Of a stretch of 64,000 nucleotides of DNA, positions 47,865-61,200 are shown in pieces; positions within the stretch are counted from its first letter, which is position 1; each line of letters starts with the position of its first letter. The notes beneath the pieces were generated by a model. It saw only the letters and a list, made by a program, of their open reading frames with translations, was not told where the DNA came from and made no database searches. The position numbers and the translations under genes are program-made. Origin of the DNA: Piper betle (lineage: Eukaryota > Streptophyta > Magnoliopsida > Piperales > Piperaceae); NCBI GenBank assembly GCA_033002965.1, contig JAURVB010006236.1:259501-323500 (forward strand). The letters run 5' to 3'.

Positions 47865-48465
47865 CATAGATGAACCACATAAGATAATCATGATTATTTT
47901 GTATACAAAATGATTAATTTAATAAATTTTTTTATAAAAAATATATATTAAATATAACTACTTTTGGTAATGTTAACTATTTAAAAATTTTCATATCATG
48001 GAATCAAACAAAGCCTAAGAGAAATCATGATCATCTTTTCCTTGTGTAACCAATACAGGATTAAAGAGTGTTCCATATTATAATAAAATAACATTATCAC
48101 GTGGAACATCAATACCATCAATTACATATTATAGTAAAAGGAGCATTAATAGAGCATATTGCTGTCAACAAATATATGTGCTACTGATTATTGATTGTCA
48201 CCATTAGTAACATTATCACTTTCATAAGTGGCTCCTCTCCTCAACCTCGACTAATTATTGATTGCTTTTTTTATCATAGATGATTGCAAGATCGATCCAA
48301 GAGCTAAGAAAACATTGACGTTAAAACTATTAATTGTTCATACCGTATTGTATAATGTTTGAGGATTCATGTTCATCAAAGGAATGAACAAATAGGATTA
48401 GGATCTTTTAAATCTATATGCATGCAATGCTAATAAACTGCAGGCCAACGATATACAATAACTCC
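47865..48465. other. AT-rich spacer
   Basis: No gene. 48276-48340 is related to 40870-40930 (see spacer 39381-45207). Confidence 0.5.
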
Positions 48466-48890
48466 CCCTAACAAAGCTTACAACTTTCATCGTATTGTAC
48501 TCTCCAAAGAGCAACTCTTCTCAAAGGGGTTGAGTTGGAATCCCATTCTAAGGATTCTTGTGGTTCCGAAGGATTAGGAGAACCAAGAACAGAGAGCTCT
48601 CCCTTTTTTCTTCCCCTGACTCTTTGGTTTGGTCTCTGATTGCCTAGAAGGGACAAAAGAAACATCTTGTTTTTCTTCAACAATTTCTAATCTCTAGTGG
48701 ACCTCTCAGTAGGATTTGAGCCTAGATGAAGAAAAGAACTACTTTACTTGTTAAGTTAAGATGGAATCAAATCAATTATTCCTGCTTCATTCATTGGATC
48801 ACCTGTCTCAGTTAAGAAGGGTCATGGAAAGAACGGATTCCGTTTTCAAATTTCGCCGCAGCCGCACAGCCCCTTCCCGCATGCCACAAA
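48466..48890 (-). other. Possible plastid-derived (NUPT) segment
   Basis: The composition and wording differ from the flanks. Phrases such as TTGTGGTTCCGAAGGATTAG, CACCTGTCTCAGTTAAGAAG and GGGTCATGGAAAGAACGG recall plastid inverted-repeat spacer DNA. An uninterrupted 71-codon minus ORF (48468-48683; QRPNQRVRGRKKGELSVLG) lies within. This is recollection rather than a comparison, so treat it as a lead. Confidence 0.4.
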
Positions 48891-49539
48891 TGGCCCATGA
48901 AAAGAAGTTAGTAATATATAATTTATAGCCCGAAACTCAAAGAAAAAATATATAATAGTAGCCAATCTTTGAACAACTTAAGTAACATAAAATTTAGAAA
49001 ATGGCACTTGGATTAATGTAGCTAGGTTTATTAATTTACAAATAAAGACAAAGGTGCAGAAAGAGATTGACAAAAATAAAATTCACAAATAAAAATGTTC
49101 ACTTTAATTTACAATCATTTACTTCAAGACATTTAAGTAAGGCTTTTGGCAGATTTGAACTACCATCTCATTTTGAAAAATAATTTTTCTTCTCAAGTGC
49201 TCTTGCCGTTTTTGACCTATAAAGCTACTCATTTCACAAGTTTCAATTTTAAATCAGTCATGTCAAAGTTTATTTCCTAACCAGTCCAATGAATAAATCA
49301 AAAGCTTTTCCTCTATCAAGTGTGATTTGTAAAGAAAACTTCTTGGATTGCATCTTTTTAGTTAGAGATCTTATCGAGTATATATTCATTATTCAGCTAC
49401 AGTTAATTCACTTAAGAAATTCAGTTATCATAGCTCCACACCAACTATTTAATAGCCAAGCTTAGAGTTTGACCAAACGCTACAGTCAATTCAAATTAAC
49501 AGTTTCAAGATAGATGAAGAGATGGAACAAAGAGTGGAA
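48891..49539. other. AT-rich spacer
   Basis: No gene, repeat or motif recognised. Confidence 0.5.
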
Positions 49540-50666
49540 GGTTGAGATATTGTAGAATAATGAAGCAAATAATAGCGGAATTACGAGGATGATAACACAT
49601 TCTTAAATGTTATCACAGAAGGGAGATCATTCTTTTGCCCATTAGATTAATCTCTTCTCTAATCAAAGTACACAAGACATATGTAAGATATAGATTTTTC
49701 TTACGATGATGCCCCTTTCATCCCGTGGATAAAAGGGGCACCAAGGTGGTTACTTGTAGTAACAAGTAGTTACTTGGTAGCAACAATTGGACCACAGTCA
49801 AACTAATATAATAGAGTTTTGACCCACATTACATGAGTGTCTAAATAATTTCAACATCTCTCACTTGCACATTTTGTGTGGCTTGACATCATGGGTGTCA
49901 CATCTAAAGCTTGTGTACTTTGCTCTCACTTGCTCATGGTTTAAGAAGGCCACATACGAAATTAGAAGTAATTCATTTGTGAGAAATATCTCGTGTGACC
50001 ACAAACATATTGGTCGTAAGAACTTGCCTTAGCACTAAATTTTCTTTATTACAATATCCTAAGTTATTCAAATCGCTGATTTAAAAAGAGTTAACTTGAG
50101 ACAATCAAATGTATTAATATGTTCACATCACTTCGGCCTCAAATAGGCGAGGTGATGGGTTGACCATGGATACACAATTTTTAAAGAAGAAAAATCTTCC
50201 TTTTGTATGTATATTATCGTACTACCAAAAAATGCTTGCTTTTTTAGGCATATTATGTAGGTCAAATCATCCATGGCCATAGGTTTTACGCTAAAGTAGC
50301 AAACATTGTTTTTGTAATAAAAAATGTAATTAAAAGCATCTACGGGCAAAAAAATGATACAATTTGTATCATAGTAAAAAGTTTTACACAACACGAAAGA
50401 TGAGATTCATTTCTTAATACCTTCTGGTCGTATAGTTACTCCCACTCAGAGGATATGCCTTATTGTTAAATGAACACCATACATATCTAGTTCAATCACC
50501 TCAAATAAGGATTAACTTGAGCTCTTAAACTAATCCTCCTCTTTAAGTACATAGTGAGATCTCATATCTTGCTTTCTAATAAGAATTTATGTGATGGAGA
50601 TTTATATCTTGAACAATATCAAGACGACTCAAAAACAAATTTCAACTATGAGAGTCGTGGTTAAAG

Positions 50667-50818
50667 CATGTATATTTCCTCATCTAGTTCTCTGGTGAAA
50701 AATGTTATCTTGGCATCCATTTGATGTAATTCTAAATCCATATGTGCAATGATTGTTAGAATCAGGTGTATTGAAGTAAATCTCACCATTGGGGTGAAAG
50801 TTTCTTTGTAATCAGTAC
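50667..50818 (-). pseudogene. Copia reverse-transcriptase fragment
   Basis: Fifty-one codons without a stop give DYKETFTPMVRF, DLELHQMDAK and RELDEEIYM, the N-terminal block of the Ty1-copia RT domain. The NGELDEEIYM-type block has TRELDEEIYM. Sequence on both sides is broken. Confidence 0.85.
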
Positions 50819-51045
50819 CTTCTTATTGAGTATACAGGATGAAATAGATTTATGCAGGCAACAATTCAAAAATTGAGGTAAAAGGAGTTGATACTTGCAA
50901 ACTGCGATTGCGAGAAGGACACACCTTACTACTGCATGATGTTCTTTTTGAATCAGAGACACACGAAATTTAGTTTCTATTTTTGTTCTTTTGAGATTTG
51001 CATTTCTAAGACACTGGCTTCAGACTCTATTTAGGTATTTTATGT

Positions 51046-51258
51046 GTGGGACATGGTTTTATTTCATATGGTTTTATTGTACTAGATGTTGTATGCAACA
51101 ATGTTATTGCAAGTAGTTGTTTTTCCTATATTGCATCATCTAGTGATCATGTGAATATTGATGATCATGTTTGGCATGCATGTCTGAGACACATAGGGCA
51201 AGACATGATGAATCGACTAGCCAAAGGAGACATTGAGGATACCACAAACATAATTTGA
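51046..51258 (+). pseudogene. Copia gag-pre-integrase fragment, inverted relative to the RT relic
   Basis: A 70-codon ORF contains DDHVWHACLRHIGQDMMNRL, matching the WHxRLGHIG pre-integrase block of Ty1-copia polyproteins (Gly changed to Arg). It lies on the plus strand, whereas the surrounding element is on the minus strand. Confidence 0.75.
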
Positions 51259-52888
51259 TATGCACAAATTATGTTATTGATACATCTTGGAAGTCTCTGC
51301 CAGTGTCCACTTTCTCAGATTTTGCCATTATCGTACTAGATCTAGCATCAACAAAAGATGAACTTTATTAGGACAATGTCAGTGTTGTTGACCTAATCTG
51401 ACGATGACCTCCCCTTGGTGCTAGCCCCACCAATGATGTGGCAATTGCCACATGAGGCCACGGCTACAACAAAAACCTCTGATGAAGGCATCCCATATTT
51501 GAAGGAGATGTAGTGTAACATGTCAATTTTTTCATAGTGTAAACCGAATCAAAGTATTAAATCTTAGACCACTACTCTTGTTTATTAAAAATGTAAAGCT
51601 GGCCCATAAAACAAATCACTCGAGGTGTCAAAAGATGAAAGACTTGAGAGAATAATGTGCAACTAAAACACACATGATTATGCCAAAAATATACACAAAC
51701 CCTTTGAGCTGGACTCATACAAATAGGACATCCTAAATGAGTTCAAATAAAAAAGGAGACTTCAAATCACGAGAAAAATCCTGACAAAGTCTCCTATGTA
51801 CCTTGGACGTGAAAAAATTTTCACAACTTGTATAAATTCACAATTTATAATACAACACGTAGAACATTCCAAAATTTCACATTCCACGTATAGAAATATA
51901 TAAGAGGTGTTCCACCTCTTTCACATTACAATATAGATCATTTATAACAACATTTTTGCATTCTTCAAACTGTTAGTTTGTTTGGTCTTCACATGAGCCC
52001 TTCTCTTGTAAAATAAAACCCAAAAGCTTTTCCAACCGTGTTTCTTCTTTGCTTCAAATACCTACACAAATAACATAATTTAGCGTACCTAAGATTTATT
52101 TATCTTTAAGTTTTGGGACTCCGAAACTTGGAGAATTCCTGCACAAAACACTTAAACCTGTGTGCCCCAAAGTATATTGCCGGCAAAATAGCTTGGATTT
52201 TATGAATTTTATGACGATATAAAAAATTGTTGTGTTTCTATTTTCATGTGTTTAACACTTTTTAGAGAGATGCCAAGACATTTGTGACCAGCAAGAAAAA
52301 TATTCGGCCATATTTGTTTTTTTTTTGTTTGATTTGGACACGTTTTCTTGCCGTTCAATCTACAAGATAGCATTTATTTTTTGTGCCTTTTCACCATTGC
52401 CGATGAGATTTAGGTCGCCAGCAAAAAATGTTAGCCTTTGTCGACGACAGTTCGCTGTCCAACTCCTATCTCTCTGGCGAATATCGTCGTAGAAGCATTG
52501 GACTCATAATAAACACTTAATTACAAAAATTAAAATTTGATCTTTCACATTAAATTCAATAAAAATATATATCAATGAAGAAATCATGAAGGCTTAAATA
52601 CCAACGCAGAGTAATAAAGTAAATAACAACGGAATTATTAGGATAATAACATAATCTCGAATGCAATTATAGTCCAGAGAACATTTTTTTATCCATGGGA
52701 TAAATATATACTCCGAGCAAAGTATGCAGGACAAGTCAATTATATAAGATCCATATTTCTCTTACAGACAACGCCCCGCCTGGGTGGTTACTTGCATTTA
52801 CAAATAATTAAGTAACATTTGGACCACAATCAAACCTATATAATTGACTTTTAACCCACATTAAGTAGGTGTTCAAATAATTCCATCG

Positions 52889-53746
52889 GATATAATTTAG
52901 TGTGAATAGCATGAAAAACCACAACCCTTATATTGCAATCCTATCAATATTTAAAAATCATTTATTCATATCAAAGTTGTCAAAGAAAACAATTCAATCG
53001 CCGATTTTTTCTTTCTTTCAATAACCAACTTTTTCTATTTATGCTCCAATAGCATCTTGGACAAAGATAAATCATCATCCTCGTCTAAAAATAGTCACAG
53101 CCGTCAAAGCATCCACAAGCAGCTATACATGATTTCAAATAAACTACAGAAACATCAATTTTTACATCGTTTCAATCCTCCTTTAAATCATGACGCAGAA
53201 GCTAAATCAAGAGAGAATAGAAAACATGAAGGACAGAAATTCGACAACACATAATACCATTGTATGCAAACAATCAAACATACCTAAAACCATATATAAT
53301 GAAACTTCTTTCTGGCAAAAACTGTCATGGTGAGCACTAAAGTATTGGTGGGTATGAATGCGTTAGATTAGAAATTACCTTAAAAAATAAAAAAGAATTA
53401 TTATTACTATGGCAAGCATAATTAAGAAAGGACGCTACCATGTGGTGAACACGGGTGTGTGGCGAGCATAAGAACATATGGATTATTAAAAAAATTAGGC
53501 ATGACGTTGCGTAATACACATGGTATATTAGAGATAAAATCTAATTTTGGAGGAAATTCTCATTTTTATCTCATCTTAAATGACAATCAGATAATAACTT
53601 AGAGATAGATTCTAATTTTAAAGATATACATTAATTATAATTTATTTATTTTTATTTGATTTTTATCGTCTTTTGATTGGCTCAATAAGCTTCGCTTCCC
53701 AGCCACCTGCCTCCTTGTATGGAAATGTTTTTCATGATCTTCGGCT
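52889..53746. other. AT-rich spacer
   Basis: No supported gene; ORFs at 53057-53254 and 53337-53519 show no motif. Confidence 0.5.
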
Positions 53747-53751
53747 CTTTC

Positions 53752-56658
53752 TGTAACACCCTGTTTCGGCTCACCCGTGAACCGACCTGGAAATGTCACT
53801 GGCGACCGAACCATTCGCTAATCTACTGGGTTCGGTTAAGCCAACCTGGATCTGCCCTCGGCGTCTCAAGATGGAAATGTAAACATGAAATGCATGAATG
53901 AGAACAATTGGGTTCTAACACCGTCCAACATGCATGCTATGATGTACAAGCAAAAACAAGACAAAACAATAAATGAGAAACCAAAAGAAAATATATACTA
54001 CTGCGTAAAAACAGACAGAGTTTCCCCTAAAAGTGCAATAAGGGCCAACCTGTCCACAACAAAGGTATATAAATATTTTATCAAAATACGACAAAACATA
54101 ACAATCTACCGCGACATTCCATTATTATCTCATTTGTTTTCATCTAAGCCGAGGCTGAACTCAAGGCTCCCTGCTCATTCACATCTATCCGTTCATTTCA
54201 TAACAGGCAATTCATCCAAACAAACACATCTAAATTATCATTCACATAGCATTAACACATCATCATTATACGTTACACGCGGCAGGTATATGTGTGCGCG
54301 GTTCCGTGCTGCTCCTCCGCAGTCCCGACAGCTTTCATCACTTGCATTCCTCACCTACATATATATAGAAAAACCGTCAGTAATGAGTGTTACCGGCCCG
54401 GAAAATAACTAATATCAATCTGGCATAGGAGAGCAAACTTTCCTGTTGAATGAAAACCATATACTTCCTCAAGAACTCTCATCAGGGCACATATGGGAGC
54501 CGTCACCCTCGGGTCGACTAGCGTCCCCTTTCTTTCTCATTCTCATACCTTGGCCATTTCTCTATCGCTTCTCGCATCAAATCTCATTCCTTTTCGCCCT
54601 CTACACCTTCCATATTACTCCTGGCCTTGAGCACGAAGGCCGAGCACTCTCAGGCAGTCGCCTTTAGTACCCTTTGAAACCACAAGTCTAGACATGCGCT
54701 ATATTGCAGTACCCGTGAACCTCCACACTTCTCCGGGTTTGAGGAACTCAAAGGTGGAGTTGTCAGGATCCCTCGGGAATGAAACGGCTCGCACACCATT
54801 CCAGAGCCCACTATTGACTCACACGTGCCCGCTCGCGTAGCACGGTAGTCGAATTTCCCTCATTCAATCTCTCACTGAAAACGCGAAAACTATACATATA
54901 TATAGGTCTAGGTTGGGATTTATACAATAGGCCCGAAGGCATTGTGAGCTGGATCTGAAGTTCGAAAATAAACTCGAGGGTTATTAATCCGAAAAATCGT
55001 TGGCTAAATGGCCCGAGTTAAGTGGGATCCGATAAAACGCCACTTAACTCGTCCTGCACATGATAAATCAAATACACAATAGAGTAGTGTAAAAACAGAG
55101 AACGAGTCCTAAACGGACCTGGTAGAAGCTCTAAATGGGTCCATGCATCTAGGCGGCGAGCTCCTACACCGTACCTACACAATCAAGCTAAAAACTAACG
55201 CCCGCATGATGAATCACACATCCTATAGCATGCACACACAATCAATCACAATCATGCATCAATCAACACACATCAACCTACATCAATTCTAGCAAGTCTA
55301 CTTAGGCTAGTTTGCATTAGATCATGATCATTACCTAGTTACCCTAATTAGTTTCTTAGCCTCCATTTTTAACACCACTCAATCAAACAAATTTCATATT
55401 TTATCCTTAATCAAATCTACATTTATATATATTATTATAACACACAATTCACCAATCCTAGCATGCAATTCTAATAATCAATACTTTCAAATAATTAAGT
55501 TAAAAATAAATTATACCTCACGTCGTCGAAAATCGGCGACGGCTAGAGTTTCCGTTTCGTGGCTCGAAACTCGAATTCGACACCTAGCGGCGTTTGAAGT
55601 CCGATCAGATTGGACCGGGTGCGTTCGGCGGATGATCCAGCGAATTTCCCACGAATCCAATTTTCCGGTGGTTTTCCGGCAAGTGTCGGTAGTTTTCCGG
55701 CGGATTTCGGCGGTTTTCTAGCGATGATTCGGGACGGGGCAATCAGGGGGTCTATCGGCACCAGCTCGACGAGCTTGGTCCGATGGTGGTGTCAAACAAA
55801 GCAGCCGAGGCAGCGATGGCTGTCGGCGGCGGCGTCGAAAGTGGGTGGTGGCGGCGGCGTGCTCCGATCGGGGCTGTGGTCGGCCTCGACGGCGGTCTGG
55901 ATGATGGGGGAAACGTCGGCGACGGTGAGAGGTGAGACTGGTGGTCATGGCGGTGGTGACAGCAACCAAACGGTAGCGGAATCCGGCTCGGAGTGGTGAT
56001 GGCCAAGGCGGCTTCGTGGCATCACGGCGGCGCCCCGGCAGGTGATCGGTGGCCGAGGTCTATCAGGACAGCACGACGACGGCGAGGGGACGAAGGGCGG
56101 TTGGTTCGGAGGTGGGGCGGCAGTCGACGGCGGTGGCGGCGATGAACAAAGTGGGCGTCGAGGGTTTTGGGAGGGAAAGTGTAGGGGAAAATAGAAAACA
56201 CCCCCAATGGCAATTTCATAAATAAGTATTGACTCGATTTGCTACTCGAGTCAAAATAATAACTAGTTAATAATAAATTCTAAAAAATCTAGAAAAATAT
56301 GGGAAAATCCTATAAAATAAAACAAACACAACAACATCTAAATGACATGCTTTATAACTAATAACCTTTCGAATATAATCTAATGCGTCCTAATGCGTTA
56401 TTCGGCCTAAAACTATTTCTATGATCAAACATATAAAAAGGAAAAATACAATATACTTTTCATATATTCTGATAACTCATTTCTCACCATCTTCTCGACA
56501 TTATCATTATATATTCAGGTACACCTTACTCTCATCGCTCATAACTCACGGCTGGCCTCGACTCAGTACACAGTACATGAAACTGACTCCACTCGAACCA
56601 ACGGTCGAACCGACTAGTTTGGTAACGTAAAACCCTGACTCGAGTCACGGGTTTTATA
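53752..56658 (-). mobile_element. Solo LTR of the long-LTR family (minus) with perfect target duplication
   Basis: On the minus strand it runs from TATAAAACCCGTGACTCGAG to GGGTGTTACA, 2907 bp, and follows the 24637-27591 LTR in reverse: CTCGAGTCAGGGTTTTA start, CG-rich block (55540-56170), GAGCTCGCCGCCTAG (55145), CACTTAACTCGGGCC (55010). It is flanked by CTTTC at 53747-53751 and at 56659-56663, a perfect 5-bp duplication. The first base pair is TA rather than TG. The ORFs at 53885-54412 and 55610-55999 and their minus-strand counterparts are LTR sequence, not genes. Confidence 0.92.
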
Positions 56659-56663
56659 CTTTC

Positions 56664-58278
56664 CCACCAGCTCGTTCTCCACTAGGCATCTACACGAACC
56701 CGTTGGGTTAACTCAATATAAAGAAAGTCGGTGAGTGCTTACTAATAGCGAAAGGCGAACATCTCTCCGTCAGAAGGCGAAATCTCTGGATGAGTTCCTC
56801 TTTTATTAGTAAGAGTAGATACTCAACACAATGTGAGGAATTATATTTTTATTGTAACTAAATTCATTATGAAAATGACTCATTTTAAATTAAAACTACT
56901 AACTTACACTAAAAAATCTCACTTTTATTAGCAGGTAACTCTAATAAATGGTAACTCATTGAAACGAATTATTTTAGTTACAATAAGTAGATGAACTTTT
57001 ACAAGTGGGTATTTTTATTATAGTATGATTAAATGTTCATCTCTAAACATGCTGGCATAAGTGGGGCATAAGTCATTGTAGGTGTAGTCAAAAGATCTTC
57101 CATCAAACTAAGCACCATCACCTGTGAAGATTGTAAGCGTGAAGATTGGAGTGCCCAAATATCATCTGACTAAGGCCATCACGAGCCACAATCGTCGAAA
57201 AAGGCAAGAGAAATCCCTGCCCCTAGTTGTGATGTTCGTCAAGCAGCAGATTTGCATACCTTTATTTGACCAACCCCAGTTGTCCATGGTTACGCTATCA
57301 TCACCATTGTACTCCTCTTATAGCTCTCGACAATCCCTAATAACCGTTGGAAAACTTCTCAGAAAGGACCTGGTGGAGAAGTGCAGGAGCTGAAAGCATT
57401 GAACTTTCCGGCCTCAATCTGTCCAGTATAGGCCACTGTCGGCCTTGTCACTACCCCCACGAGGTTCACCTCAATGCAAGGGACAAGTCCCAATTGAGAT
57501 CTGCCGCCAAGGAGCCTTGTTGTCACCGGAAAAAGATTTTCTTGGAGATCATTGGTAAAATTATGGCTTCATATACAAAGAACTTTCATAAAAAAGTGCT
57601 TTACCTCTCATGCTACCGACAGCTAGCATACCTGCATTTAATCTTGAGTTCAACTATACTTAAAAAGAAATTTGTCTATTTCGAGTTTGAGTTGAGTTTA
57701 AAAGAGTTCAAGTCAAATCGAATTTGAATCGAATGTCGAAAAACTTAAATATTATTTATATATGTTTTGCTCCCGTAAAATTTAAGTTAAAATTAATTAT
57801 AAAAGTTTAAATCATTCAATTTTGATTCAATAATATGCCAAATAGTTTTTTCGCGGACAAAATCATTAGATTGACAAGTAAAATCATCATTATAATTTTA
57901 AAATTATGCTTACTAATGTTTTATATTTATGTAAATATCTATCTAAAAATATATAAACTATTATATTTAATATAAATTATCATTCTTTGAATCGTAATTG
58001 AACTTTGAATCGATTAAAATTGTCCTCTATAAATCGAATGAAATTCAGAACCGATTTGTTGACACCAACGTACCAACCGAGCATCGAACGAATTGAAGCA
58101 GTACGACCGGGTATTTGGTCCAAACCCGTTGCCCCATAAAATAAAATAATCCACCTGATTCAATCTTTCCCCCAATTCCCAAAAAGCGCGTTCCATTTTC
58201 CTTCACCGTCTCCTTCAAACACCGATCTCCACCGCCTCCGAAACCCTCGCCGTCGACGTCGCCGGCGGCAGCGCGGCG
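56664..58278. other. Spacer and leader of the callose synthase gene
   Basis: 56664-57530 has no supported gene; the ORFs at 57124-57393 and 57347-57727 lack motifs. 57545-57680 is a repeat shared with callose synthase intron 7 (62385-62510). About 58140-58278 is probably the 5' UTR. Confidence 0.5.
57545..57680 (+). repeat. Dispersed repeat shared with callose synthase intron 7
   Basis: GATCATTGGTAAAATTATGG, then TTCATATACAAAG, TTACCTCTCATGCT and CAGCTAGC correspond in order to 62385-62510 (GATCATTGGTAAAATTAGGG and so on). Confidence 0.75.
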
Positions 58279-61200
58279 ATGGCCGCCGCCTCCTACAACT
58301 GGGAGCGCCTGGTGCGCCGCACCTTGGAGCGCGAGCAGCTCCGCCTCGCCGGCAAGGGCCGCCAAGGCCGCACCTCCAGCGGCCTCGCCGGCGCCGTCCC
58401 TCCCTCTCTCGGCAAGAGCACCAACATCGACGCCATCCTCCAGGCCGCCGACGAGATCCAGGAGGACGATCCCAACGTCGCCCGCATTCGTGAGTTCCTT
58501 CGATTTCTCTCCCAGCGCATTTTGATAGGTGTTTTGTGTTGATTGTGTTGGTTTATGCCGATCTCTTTCTTGTATAAGTGTGCGAGCAAGCTTATACAAT
58601 GGCACAAAATCTTGATCCCAATAGTGAAGGTAGAGGCGTGCTTCAATTCAAGACTGGTTTGATGTCTGTGATTAAGGTACACACTTGGAGTAAATGTGCT
58701 CCATGATGGTTTTGTTGTTGTTAGGCTTTGGTTGCTAATTCATGATTGTGTTTGTTTGGGGCGTGGTATTGTATGATGTTTTGCAGCAAAAGCTGGCCAA
58801 GAAGGATGGGAGTAGAATTGATCGTAAACGCGACATTGAGAACTTATGGGAGTTTTATCAAGCTTACAAGCAGCGGTATAAAGTTGAGGATATACAGAAA
58901 GAAGAGGAGAAGTGGAGGGAATCTGGAACTTTTACCACAAAGCTGGGAGAGTATGGAATCGTTCTTCCGTTTCTATCAATTTTTTTACTATGATTTTGGC
59001 CTTATTTGTGTGAAATATATGGTATAACAAAATTCTCATCTTTTTGTTAACATTTTCCATTTCCTCGTGAGCTGGTTACAGTGTGAGGATAATAATACAC
59101 CTTGAGTACAAAAAGATAGTTATTTGAAGAACAAAAATATTATGGGAACGTGTGAACGGTATTTTTTGCCTAAATTTCTTGGTCAAACTATTGTTTTCCG
59201 GTGGTACTATTATGTCAGTGTGTTTACTAATACATGCGTGGTCTGGATGAAACACATGGAAGTTAGCTTATTTATTTTGCATTTTGCTAAAGGATGGGGC
59301 TGAGGTCTCAAGAGATGAAAAAGGTGTATGCCACCTTGAGAGCATTAATAGATGTTATGGAAGCTCTTTCCGAGGGTGCATCTATTGAGGATCGTGTTGG
59401 CCGACTTATTATTGAGGAGGTAAATACAGTGGTTCCAGGAAAAAAATAGTGTGAAAATGCATATATATTGACTATAGTGCTTTGAAGATAATGCTTGACA
59501 TATGTGCAGGAATTTTAAAAATCTTACTTCTTTTAGCATTTAGAGATTTCAATTTTCCCTTTTTGATTTATGATCAAGAAAATTTGTTAGATGTAGTTTC
59601 GTTTTTTTATTGCTGAATGCATCAGGGTGCCTTCACATTTTTTATTTCACATTTTATATTGTTACTGCAGTTGCGAAAGGTTAAGAAGTCTGAGGCAACA
59701 TTAGCTGGTGAACTTACTCCTTATAACATTGTTCCCTTGGATGCTCCATCTATGACCAATCTTATTGGACAATTCCCAGAAGTAAGAACAGAATTTGGCA
59801 TTTTAATATTTGTTTGCACTTTGCACATTCTTCTAGTGTGAGTTGATTTTCTTTATTTCCAATATAGGTTAAGGTAGTTACTAGGAGAAGGTTACTTTTC
59901 TTACTCTCAGGTCTTTGTTTGCGAGTTTAAGTGCATTGTCACTTTAGCTGCCTTATTCTTTCAAATGGTTGACTGCTGTGGGAAGAGGCTTTATCATTTT
60001 ACATTTACCGGATCTTGAATCATATTCTTACAACAAATATTACTTTTCAATGTGTTGTGATGGTTTAACTTTGAAGTTTAAACATAGATTGATTTGCGTG
60101 TGTGTGTTGTGAAATATGGCAGGTGAAAGCAGCAGTTTCTGCCATTCACTACACCAGTGATTTCCCACGTCTCCCTTCTGATTTTAATGTTCCTCATCTA
60201 CGAAGTCTTGATATGTTTGACCTCCTTCAGTTTGTGTTTGGTTTCCAGGTAAGTCATATTTAGGCTTGGTTGTTTATTTATCTCGTGGTTAAATATAGTT
60301 TTGTTGTTTAAACTTTAAACTACTTTTTATATTAAAAAGCTTAGATTTTGTGCTTATTCCTGGAATAGTTAAGTTGTTCTGATGATTGTAGACTGTTTCT
60401 CTATTGTCAAAGGGTTTAAATTTTACGTGTAAACCTTTCGGTTTGGATCATATATAGTTGTGATATTCAATTTGAATGTGCTTGTGCTTTTTGTTTGACA
60501 ATTAAATTAATTGTGACCTCACAATGACGAATCATGGGGGAGTATTTGTTCATTGACTGGTAACTTTTTTGAGTGGGGTAAAATATTGTAGTTGTGATAT
60601 TTAAACTGAATATCGCCGTGTATAGCTTTGTTAAAAACTAGCCTAAGATGTGCTCCATACACAAGGTATATTTAAATTTGTTAAAAATATGTATTAATAA
60701 ATATTAATTAAATATGTTTAAAATCTTTAATAAAAGTTATTGGAATAAGTAATATATACTACTTTTATGTCAGTTGTTATTAAAAATAAATAAATATCCT
60801 AAACATATTAAAGATTTCTAATTCGAATAGAATTATTTTATTCCAAGGCTCTTAATTGAGCAATGACTAAAAATGATAAAAAAATTTAAATCAAGTATTT
60901 ATTTATATATAGAAGATTTGGTTCAAGTAAGGGCATACATAAGTACAAGTTCTAAATTAAGTAGTTATTAAGAAATAAAAAATAATAATTTTTGGGTTAC
61001 TGTACGCACTTAAAAAATTATTAATTGAATTGAATTATATTTTGAAATATTTTATTTAATTTTCAATTAAATATTACAAAGCTTAAATATAAAAGATTTA
61101 AAATATTTACTATTTTTTATATTTAAAATAATTTTTTTAAAAAAATTAATTAAGATTGTTAATATAATAGAGATTTCTAATAGGGGTAGAATTATACTTA

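Larger units (their letters stand above)
49540..52888 (-). mobile_element. Decayed Ty1-copia retrotransposon
   Basis: Minus-strand order: 5' LTR (about 52888-52604), primer site TGGTATTTAAGCC (52603-52591), reverse-transcriptase relic (50818-50667), polypurine tract GCAAGTGAGAGA (about 49868-49857), 3' LTR (about 49856-49540). The two LTRs share, for example, AATAxxxGCGGAATTA-type and ACTTTTGACCCACATTA-type phrases. The RT relic reads ETFTPMVRFTSIHLIL and LELHQMDA, close to the copia RT consensus. Internal length is about 2.7 kb, shorter than an intact copia element. A gag-pre-integrase fragment at 51046-51258 is on the opposite strand, so the interior is rearranged or nested. No target duplication recognised. 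Confidence 0.75.

Noticed and set aside
53885..54412. 175-codon plus ORF as a gene
   Set aside because: It lies wholly inside the minus-strand solo LTR and has no recognisable domain.
58045..58605. 186-codon minus ORF over callose synthase exon 1
   Set aside because: Antisense shadow of a GC-rich exon with clear CalS10 sequence on the plus strand.
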